From DASQHW01 sp038238245 (GTDB lineage: Bacteria > Actinomycetota > Acidimicrobiia > IMCC26256 > PALSA-610): a stretch of 64,000 bases of DNA. The stretch spans positions 62,001-126,000 of the forward strand of contig JBBRXX010000009.1 of the NCBI GenBank assembly GCA_038238245.1, written 5' to 3'. Below, in pieces: positions 52,296-59,208 of the stretch. The stretch's first letter is position 1. Every line of letters starts with the position of its first letter. Under the pieces are notes generated by a model that was not told where the DNA came from, did not search any database, and saw only the letters and a list, made by a program, of their open reading frames with translations. The translations under genes were made by a program, and so were the position numbers.

Positions 52296-52723
52296 GCGCA
52301 CGGTCACGTTCAGGGTCGGATCGGCCGCCCGAGCGCGGGTTCGTGGCGATCGAGTGGGTCGCGGCGGTCGCGTTGTTGCTCTTGCCGGTCGTCGTGCTCG
52401 TCGCGACACTGCCGGAGTGGGCGGAGCGGCGACATGCTGCGAGCGTCGCGGCGCGCGAGGCCGCCCGCGAGTTGGTGCGCGATTGGCCGGGCGCCGATCC
52501 CGAACGGGCTGCCGCCGTGGCGCGCGACGTCGCCGCCGATCACGGCGTACCGGAGCGCGATGTCGTCGTGCAGGTGCTGTCGCTCGGCGTGGCGCGCGGC
52601 GACCTGGCGCGGGTTGCTGTCCGGGTGACGATGCCCGCCATTTCAGTCGCCGGCATGTCGGCGGGCGAATGGCACTACAGCGCCGTCGAGGTTCGGCGCA
52701 TCGACGACTACCGGAGCCGGTGA
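52292..52723 (+). CDS. TadE-like pseudopilin 2
   Basis: 143 residues from ATG 52292. Leader ending PPERG, then FVAIEWVAAVALLLLPVVVL, with Glu at +5 as in true class III prepilins, then a helical soluble part (RRHAASVAAREAARELVRDW) and a beta-rich end. It is translationally coupled on both sides (ATGA upstream, TGATG downstream). Minor pilin role inferred. Confidence 0.78.
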   Translation: MSARSRSGSDRPPERGFVAIEWVAAVALLLLPVVVLVATLPEWAERRHAASVAAREAARELVRDWPGADPERAAAVARDVAADHGVPERDVVVQVLSLGVARGDLARVAVRVTMPAISVAGMSAGEWHYSAVEVRRIDDYRSR

Positions 52724-53154
52724 TGGCCGAGTCGCGGCCCCGGACGGAGGCGGAGCGCGGGACGGTGACGTTGTGGGTGCTCGGGTTGTGTATCGCGTTG
52801 ATGTTCCTCGGTGGGCTCTCGCTCGACCTGTGGCGCGCGGTTGCGGTCAGGCGCGAGATGTCGGCGATGGCCGACGCGGCTGCGACCGCGGGCGCCAACG
52901 GCGTCGACGAGCCCGCGCTACGCGCCGGCGTTCTGCGGCTCGACGATGGTCGCGCTCGCGGTCTCACGGCCCAGACGCTCGGCGAGTATCCGCGTACGCC
53001 GTCGCTGGACGCGGCACGGATCGACGTGGCCGGCCCTCGGGTCACGGTGACGTTGCGGGATCACGTCGACTTCTCGCTCCTTGGCATCTTCATGGGCGGC
53101 GACCACTTCGATGTCGAGGTGCACGCTTCCGCGGAAGCGCAGGAGATCCCCTAG
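52723..53154 (+). CDS. TadG/TadE-like pilus assembly protein
   Basis: 143 residues from ATG 52723. A leader EAERG precedes TVTLWVLGLCIALMFLGGLS, lacking the +5 Glu, then the segment DLWRAVAVRREMSAMADAAA that is typical of TadG-like N-termini (helix followed by ADAAAxAGA). No von Willebrand domain follows, so it is a short form. It is the last gene of the pilus operon; its TAG overlaps the convergent methyltransferase stop (CTAG). Confidence 0.78.
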   Translation: MAESRPRTEAERGTVTLWVLGLCIALMFLGGLSLDLWRAVAVRREMSAMADAAATAGANGVDEPALRAGVLRLDDGRARGLTAQTLGEYPRTPSLDAARIDVAGPRVTVTLRDHVDFSLLGIFMGGDHFDVEVHASAEAQEIP

Positions 53155-54068
53155 CCGATCGACGTGTACCGACGTGGCTTCTGGAACTCGAACGCCACGT
53201 ACCGCGTCTTCGGCAGGACACGCTCGTGCGCCCGCAAGACGTCGAGCGCGATGCCCCACGCGGCCGGATCCACGCGGGCAACCGACGGCCGAAGAACGGA
53301 CATCAGCCTGCGGGCGGGAGGGAACATCCCGACGCGCGTCATGATGGATGCAACGCGTTGAAACCGGCCCATGACGGCCTCGGTCCAGTCGCAGATCTGC
53401 ACCTCGCGAAACCCGAGCTCGCCTGCCATTGCCCGGTACCGTTCGAGCGGCTCGAATTCGTCGAAGCTCCACATCTCACGAACGATGCGCTGCGGATCGA
53501 GCTCGTTTATCGATGCAGGATTGTCATCGGTCCACGCGAAGTCGACGAGCACGAGGCGGCCGCCCGGACGGAGGATCCGCGAACATTCGGAGAGGAACTC
53601 ACGGCGACCTTTCGCGCCGAAGTGAAATGCGCCCTCGAGGCAGTGCACGCTGTCGATCGAGTCGTCGTCGAGCTGGAAGCCTTCGGATTTCTCGGGGAGC
53701 TCGGTCACGTCCGCAACGCCGAACCGGAGAGTCGGACCGCTCCCGTAGCGAGCGCGTGCCATGCGAACGTGTTGCTCGAGGAGGTCGACGCCGAGAACGT
53801 CGGCGCCAGCTTCCGCGATCAGCGATGTCGTGTAGCCGCGCCCGCAACAGGCGTCGAGCACCCGATCGCCACGGTCGGCGTGCAGGAGCGCGAGCGACTT
53901 GTGGGCGAGGCGCTCTTGGAACGGCGCGAGCCCGCCCAGGACCATCTCCGGCAACATCGGGATCGAGAAGTACCCCAGGTTCATGAGCGGGCCCCACCCG
54001 AAGGCCTCGAGCAGGCTGAACGTGGAGTTTGACCCGTCGTAGACGGCGCACAATTCGTCGACCCTCAT
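53151..54068 (-). CDS. SAM-dependent methyltransferase, small-molecule type
   Basis: 305-residue class I methyltransferase. Motif I RVLDACCGRGYTTSLIAEAG, motif II DVLGVDLLEQHVRMA, and ILRPGGRLVLVDFAW are clear. The N-terminal MNLGYFSIPM resembles the GYW/GYF lid of sterol and tocopherol C-methyltransferase relatives. The C-terminal ~90 residues form a substrate-binding cap. Possible substrates are lipids or quinones (inference). Transcribed towards the pilus operon, with overlapping stops. Confidence 0.88.
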   Translation of the reverse strand: MRVDELCAVYDGSNSTFSLLEAFGWGPLMNLGYFSIPMLPEMVLGGLAPFQERLAHKSLALLHADRGDRVLDACCGRGYTTSLIAEAGADVLGVDLLEQHVRMARARYGSGPTLRFGVADVTELPEKSEGFQLDDDSIDSVHCLEGAFHFGAKGRREFLSECSRILRPGGRLVLVDFAWTDDNPASINELDPQRIVREMWSFDEFEPLERYRAMAGELGFREVQICDWTEAVMGRFQRVASIMTRVGMFPPARRLMSVLRPSVARVDPAAWGIALDVLRAHERVLPKTRYVAFEFQKPRRYTSIG

Positions 54069-54323
54069 ACCGCGCTCGCTCCCAACGACGGGCAGGCAGT
54101 CTTGACCGGAACGGCTGGGAACGCAAAGCGTCGTTCAGTCGTGCCGGCCACTCACGAGAGAAGCCCACGTGCGCTTGCAGTTTCCAATCGTCTTGTCAAG
54201 GGTCCTGAACACGCAAGCGGCTCGTTTCCGTGAGCGCAGGTAACATGTCCGAGGGCGCGTGCGTCACACACGTATGACGTCTGGACAGCTCCGAGGCTTG
54301 CGCAGCCCGAACGGGCCGAGCGC

Positions 54324-54923
54324 ATGACCGAGCGTCCCGTGGGCCGATGGATCCGCGTCGGCGTCCTCCTCGCCGTCGGGCTGGGTGTGTTGTTCCCCGT
54401 GTTGGCCCTCGTCGGCTGGTTCACGTTTTCGGGCGGACGGTTCGGCTGGATCCCTTCGCTGGTTGCTTTCAGCGCGTTGGGGCTCGTCATTGGTTGGGCA
54501 GCAGTCTCGCCGCACTGGGCGACGGCTCGAAAGCTCACATCGATCACCCTTGCGGTGATCGGCGGGATCGTCGGCATCGCGATAGCGCACTTTGCGCCGG
54601 CGACGCCCGGACGACTCCGTCACGAGATCGAGGCGTTCACGCAGCCGTCGTGGCAGCTGACTGATGACCGCGTAGACGGGAACGTCAGCTGCTTCGATTC
54701 TTGCACGTCGGTCACCCGCGAATATCACGTCAATGCCGATGTGCGCGACGTCGTCTCGACGCTACGGCCGCGGCTTACGAGACGTCATTGCGTCCAGCCA
54801 ACCGTCGGGATCGAGCCGCTTCACTGGGCTTGCAGTGGCGGCGGAGATATTCGCGTCAGCGTCGACGTCGTACGTGAACACGATCGCGTCACCGTCGTGT
54901 CCATCGTCGCAAGCATGGCGTAG
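54324..54923 (+). CDS. Membrane protein of unknown function
   Basis: 199 residues. Three TM segments occupy the first half (WIRVGVLLAVGLGVLFPVLALV, PSLVAFSALGLVIGWAAV, ITLAVIGGIVGIAIAHFA). The C-terminal ~100 residues are external and contain four cysteines (NVSCFDSCTSVT, RHCVQP, HWACSGGG). I recognise no family. A small separate membrane protein gene follows after 30 bases, possibly co-transcribed. Confidence 0.72.
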   Translation: MTERPVGRWIRVGVLLAVGLGVLFPVLALVGWFTFSGGRFGWIPSLVAFSALGLVIGWAAVSPHWATARKLTSITLAVIGGIVGIAIAHFAPATPGRLRHEIEAFTQPSWQLTDDRVDGNVSCFDSCTSVTREYHVNADVRDVVSTLRPRLTRRHCVQPTVGIEPLHWACSGGGDIRVSVDVVREHDRVTVVSIVASMA

Positions 54924-54953
54924 TCCGACCGAACACCAGAAAGGGGCGCGATC

Positions 54954-55199
54954 GTGGTGCCGCAGTCCCACGTTGCTGCAGGTTTCTGGTTCGGGGTTGT
55001 CGTCGGCGTGGCGGCTTCCGTGACCTTCTGGCTGTGGGTCACGCTGGCACGCGCGGCCGGTGCGGTGGCGAATCGACGTGGTTACCCGCGTCTCGCCGGA
55101 GTCGCGATCGGGCTTCTTACCGGCCCAATTGCGATCGTCGCGTTCGCGCTGCTCCCGTCAAGACATGGTGCACGCCACAGCGAACAGCGCGCGCGGTAA
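54954..55199 (+). CDS. Small two-TM protein
   Basis: 81 residues from GTG 54954, with AAAGGGG upstream. Two hydrophobic helices (AAGFWFGVVVGVAASVTFWL and LLTGPIAIVAFALLP) flank a short basic loop. No family recognised. Placed just after the 199-residue membrane protein. Confidence 0.62.
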   Translation: MVPQSHVAAGFWFGVVVGVAASVTFWLWVTLARAAGAVANRRGYPRLAGVAIGLLTGPIAIVAFALLPSRHGARHSEQRAR

Positions 55200-55590
55200 G
55201 CCTCTCTGGACGCCCGGCGCCGGGTGACTACCCCGAGCACGGCGGTCACCTGCCTCACAACCAAAGCGGCGGGCCATGCGTCTCGATAACCGGCGGCACG
55301 CGTTCGACGTCCAGCCGCCGGCCCGAACCGAGGAGACCCGATTGTTGAAGCGACGCGCGCAGAGAGCTCGGCTTGGGCGTTGCATTGTCCATGTATGTCG
55401 GCCTCGGCCGACTTGCCGAAGGGAGAACGGCAGTGGCGCACTGTCGTCCGCGCGGTATTGGCACGACGCGCGCGCAACTGAGAACATGACGAACAGGTTC
55501 GACCTCGCCCGACCGGCTTCCACCTCGGAGCAGCCGAATCGCGGTAGCTGTCGCACCAGTCCTCGACGGCGAGACCGGAGGAGCCGGCGT
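55200..55590. other. Gene-free stretch with palindromes
   Basis: About 390 bases without a supported gene. A 12-base palindrome CCCGGCGCCGGG (55213-55224) follows the small membrane gene. A 16-base element GTCGGCC-TC-GGCCGAC (55397-55412), with perfect arms, lies 180 bases before the lipoprotein start and could be an operator. Confidence 0.45.
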
Positions 55591-56730
55591 ATGAGAGGCG
55601 GGAGGAGTCTGGTGCTCGCGGTCGTCGCCGCGGTGGCGTTCACCGCGTGCGGCGGTGGCGGCAAACACGGAGGTGGCAGCTCGCAAGGAAGCCCGGCGAC
55701 TGTTCCCACGTCTGTCACCCCGAACCCACAAGGGTCGGCGCCGGCGACGACCGGCGAGACGGGCACTGGCCTCGCAGACGCGCACGGCATCGTCGTGTTC
55801 TCGTGTGGGCAGTCGCTGACTTTTCGGGTGCTCGATCCCGACGACGGTCATGTCGTGCGCAGCGCGACGGGAAACATGGGTGACACCGGCCAGGCGGTCG
55901 ACAACTGCGGGACGTTCACGCAGGACTTTCCGGCACGGATCAGCCAACCCGTGAAGACGACCGAGCAATTCGATCGCGACTTCACGCATTGGGTCACCGT
56001 CGATGCCGCGCCCGATGGCGCGCACGTGGTCGCGCTGGTCGACTTGGCGACTGGTACCCATCGCCGCCTGGCAGGCGGTGACAGCGGCGAATTCGACGCT
56101 CGACCGAACCGGGCGATACCGCTGTTCTCGCCTTCAGATCAACAGGTGTGCTTCTACGACCCGAACCCGGCGAAGCCGACCCAACACATCGTTTGTACCG
56201 ATCCTGCATCTGGCGTCACGACGCCGATCGATGACCACGCGATCCACGATGCGGACGCGGGCTGGTTCTCATTGCTGCCGACAACGAACTTCGCAATCGC
56301 GCCCGGTGCGCGCACGATCTTCGCGTTGCCATCGGGGTTCGGCCATGGCCTTCCGAATGCCAGCGGCACCGACATCGAACAAGACCTGACCTTGCCGGGC
56401 TCCGCCCCCGGCCAAAATTGCACGGTGGGCACGTGGGTCGACGACCACCGGCTCATCTGCATGCCCTCGGAGCCACATCCGACCGAGCTGTATCTCGTGA
56501 CGTTGAAGCCCGACTTCTCAATTCTCACGGCGACGTCGTTGCTCCCGCCTACGGACTTCGCAATCATCGACGCGGTCGTGTCCCCCGACTCCACGCGGGT
56601 CGCGTTCGTTGCTGAAAGAACCGGTGAGCGGGTCCTGTTCGTCGCACAACTGAAAGGCGGCGGTGTTCCGCGCAAAGTGGCGGACGTGCCGACAGATCCG
56701 CCGATGGTCGCGGCACTCGCCTGGCGTTGA
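55591..56730 (+). CDS. Lipoprotein with beta-propeller-like region
   Basis: 379 residues from ATG 55591, with GGAGGAG (55577-55583) 7 bases upstream. The lipoprotein signal LVLAVVAAVAFTAC is followed by a Gly/Ser/Pro-rich linker. The remainder has TolB/WD40-like strands (VSPDSTRVAFVAERTGERVL, TLKPDFSILTAT) and several cysteines. It should be anchored outside the membrane. No enzymatic motif is visible; a scaffold or ligand-binding role is possible. A longer frame to 55276 is upstream shadow. Confidence 0.83.
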   Translation: MRGGRSLVLAVVAAVAFTACGGGGKHGGGSSQGSPATVPTSVTPNPQGSAPATTGETGTGLADAHGIVVFSCGQSLTFRVLDPDDGHVVRSATGNMGDTGQAVDNCGTFTQDFPARISQPVKTTEQFDRDFTHWVTVDAAPDGAHVVALVDLATGTHRRLAGGDSGEFDARPNRAIPLFSPSDQQVCFYDPNPAKPTQHIVCTDPASGVTTPIDDHAIHDADAGWFSLLPTTNFAIAPGARTIFALPSGFGHGLPNASGTDIEQDLTLPGSAPGQNCTVGTWVDDHRLICMPSEPHPTELYLVTLKPDFSILTATSLLPPTDFAIIDAVVSPDSTRVAFVAERTGERVLFVAQLKGGGVPRKVADVPTDPPMVAALAWR

Positions 56731-56908
56731 GCGTCCAAACGCATCCACGACGAGCCAGGCGGCCGCTGCGGTCGCGAGCTACGGCATGGGCGTGCCAACA
56801 CGATTGTCGGACAGACGTGCCTGCACGATTGCTGCTGAGCTGCCGATGGCCTGAGACTGCCCGTACCGGGGTGACCGACGTGGAATCCCCGAGGACGCGG
56901 GGGTGCCC

Positions 56909-57619
56909 ATGTTTGGACGGCTTCGATCGCGGCGACAGGCCGCGTCTCTCGATCACGACGCGGACGACACTGACGCAGTACCAGGGGACGGCGATGGTCG
57001 CGCGGTTGACCGTCGTGGGATGTTGCGCCTCGGTGGGATGGCTGCCGCGGGTGCCGCGGGCGCGGTGGTTGCGGGCGCGGCGAGTGCGACGCCCGCCGGG
57101 GCCGCCGATGGCGACTTTCTGAAGCTCGGTCTGAACGGCGCGCCGAATGCGTCGACGCAGCCGACCGGTCTCTACTACAACAACGGTGCGACCTATCAGC
57201 AGGGCTTCTTCGGTCTCGGGGTCATCGACCACAGCACGCCGGTCGGCACGTTCGACGCCGAACCGGCGGTCGGAGGGGTCGCCAACAACATCAACTTCGG
57301 TGCGGGAGTGCAAGGAATCGGAACGAACGGCGCCGACGGCGTGAACGGCAAGAGTGACACCCACGTTGGCGTGGTGGGCAAGGGCGTCACCGGCCTATGG
57401 GGAACCGGCTCGACCGGCCATGGCGTTTTTGCGACAAGCGAAGGCGGAGATGGCGTCCTCGCGCAGACAGCGGGCGACGGGACTACCGGCGTGGTCTCGC
57501 CGCTGGCGGAGGTTGTTGCCGCTGTACGTCTTCTTCTTCTGGGTGACTGCGCTCGGCGTGGCTGGCGCTCGCCAGAAAGCGGGAGCACACCGAGCCCCCG
57601 GGATCCGCGCCTCGTCGAG
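56909..57619 (+). pseudogene. Tat-signal glycine-rich surface protein, probably truncated
   Basis: From ATG 56909 the frame encodes a basic N-terminus, a twin-arginine-like signal (DRRGMLRLGGMAAAGAAGAV) with an AxA-type end, then glycine-rich repeats (VQGIGTNGADGVNGKSD, GVVGKGVTGLWGTGSTG, HGVFATSEGGDGVLAQ). Coding character in this frame fades near 57500, after which the frame only mirrors the lysozyme-like gene on the other strand until 58342. In another frame 57520-57600 codes a TM-like LYVFFFWVTALGVAGARQ. I read this as a gene cut by a rearrangement and joined to a remnant of another gene. The exact end is uncertain. Confidence 0.45.
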
Positions 57620-58288
57620 CTAGCAGCCGCGTGGGTTGTGGTGCGCCGCGCACCAGGCGTCGACCTGTATCGGCACACTCGGCCAGCCGTTGCGCGTGCC
57701 GCGGTACCGCTCGTCGTAGCAGCGCGCGCGCTGGCACGGGGTCGCGCCGGTGAACTTGCCGTACTTCCAAGCGTCCCACGTGTTCCAGCCATTGCCGCTG
57801 TGCGCGGCGGTGTAGTTGAACATGCATCGCGCAAAGAACGTTGCGACACGCGGCGTATCGGCTTGCGCGTCGGTCGCACCACATGCCGCCGAAGAAGGGT
57901 TACGCCTGTGTGGTCCCCATGTGTTGGAGTTGATCTGCAACCAGCCGCGGTCGGCGACGCAGTGCGGGTAGCACGGCCACGACTTGGGCTGAGGGTGCGC
58001 GCGATCCTTGTTGCAGCACACGTCCCGGTCGACGCGAGATTGTTTGTGCCAATGGCGAGCAGCGCTGTTGAGCGACGATTCGGCGATGCCGATCGCAACG
58101 ATCCGAGCCATGGTGGCGCGGCTGGTACCGAACCCGTACTTGTGCGCATAGCTGATGGCCGTCTGTTCGGCGGCGACAGCGTTGAACGGCCGGGTCCCGC
58201 CGCTCGTTCCGAATCGCACGTTCGGCGGGCACACACACGCGGCGAGCATGACGCACGCGATGATGAGCAACAACAGTTTCCGTGTCAT
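57620..58288 (-). CDS. Cysteine-rich lysozyme/transglycosylase-like lipoprotein
   Basis: 222 residues from ATG 58288. Lipoprotein signal with lipobox LAAC. Then ARIVAIGIAESSLNSAARHW, where Glu-Ser-Ser matches the catalytic Glu region of soluble lytic transglycosylases/goose-type lysozymes, and DRGWLQINSNTW, like the GLMQIxxxT motif. About 15 cysteines (VCCNKD, WPCYPHC, TPCQRARCYDE) suggest several disulphides, unusual for this family. It probably cleaves peptidoglycan outside the cell. It faces the truncated Tat gene tail to tail. Confidence 0.83.
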   Translation of the reverse strand: MTRKLLLLIIACVMLAACVCPPNVRFGTSGGTRPFNAVAAEQTAISYAHKYGFGTSRATMARIVAIGIAESSLNSAARHWHKQSRVDRDVCCNKDRAHPQPKSWPCYPHCVADRGWLQINSNTWGPHRRNPSSAACGATDAQADTPRVATFFARCMFNYTAAHSGNGWNTWDAWKYGKFTGATPCQRARCYDERYRGTRNGWPSVPIQVDAWCAAHHNPRGC

Positions 58289-58430
58289 CGTGACGCGCCT
58301 TCCGCAACGGCAACGCTTCTCGACGTAAAGACTGAACGGTGAGCTCGCGCCGCCTCGAGCACCGTGGCGCCAGGCTAAGACATCGGATGCGGCTACAGGA
58401 GCAGATATTTCGACGGTTATCGCGACGGCC

Positions 58431-58466
58431 GTCCGGGATGTCCGGGAGATGCGCGACTGTCCGGGA
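58431..58466. repeat. Three direct copies of GTCCGGGA
   Basis: GTCCGGGA occurs at 58431, 58440 and 58459, within 36 bases of the intergenic region upstream of the lysozyme-like gene. Spacing of 9 and 19 bases is close to one and two helical turns. Function unknown; could be a regulator binding array. Confidence 0.5.
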
Positions 58467-58492
58467 AGAGCAATCGCAGGCCTCGTGCGTCG

Positions 58493-59035
58493 TCAGCGAC
58501 GACGGCTTGACACGGGTGCGACGTCGAGTTGCTGCTTGGTTCTCTCGGTGCGGCCCGTGCCGAGCCTGACGAATCCGGTGACCGCGTGGGCGCGGCCCAC
58601 GGCATTCGCAGCGTGGTCGGCGTCTTCGCGTTTCACGAACCAGGTCTGCCGTGAGCCGTGCTTGAGCTGGAAGGGCAGTTCCCTGTTCGGCGACCATGGA
58701 GACGGAAGGAACGTGAGGCCACGGCCGTAGTCCAAGCCCCAACCAACGACGTCCACGTCGGTTCTGCCCGAGTTGGTGACCTCGACTGCAACAACCGGGA
58801 GGTCCTCGGGAGAGAGTTCCGCGCTTTCGTCACCAAGCTCCCAAAGAATCGCTCCGCCGGGACCCAGACCGCCGAGCAGGAGCCTCGCCGTCACGCGCGC
58901 ACCGCCGAGGAGGAACGTCACCGCCTGCCACACGAGCGACACGACCGCGAGCACGACGCCCAGCACCGCGAGGACCAGGGTGACGACCGCGAACCCGTCG
59001 TGCGCGGTTGCCAGTGCTTGCAGCTCTTCAACCAT
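58493..59035 (-). CDS. Membrane-anchored protein of unknown function
   Basis: 180 residues from ATG 59035, which has GGGAGGTG upstream. One strong TM near the N-terminus (AVVTLVLAVLGVVLAVVSLV) followed by a short amphipathic stretch, then a soluble beta-rich domain (PVVAVEVTNSGRTDVDVVGW, PFQLKHGSRQTWFVKRE) resembling immunoglobulin-like strands. No family recognised. Confidence 0.7.
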   Translation of the reverse strand: MVEELQALATAHDGFAVVTLVLAVLGVVLAVVSLVWQAVTFLLGGARVTARLLLGGLGPGGAILWELGDESAELSPEDLPVVAVEVTNSGRTDVDVVGWGLDYGRGLTFLPSPWSPNRELPFQLKHGSRQTWFVKREDADHAANAVGRAHAVTGFVRLGTGRTERTKQQLDVAPVSSRRR

Positions 59036-59208
59036 CGCGCACCTCCCTCGTTCTCGTCGCCTGACACTGCGGGTTGCGGGTGATACTGCTCCGCGTCGCG
59101 TCACGTTCAATCGCGCCCGCGGTGTCACAAGGGAACGCTCCTCGGATATCGGGGCAAGCTATCGCTGGACGCCGAAAACGACGGGTTTCGGGCGCGGGCG
59201 CGTTGCAG

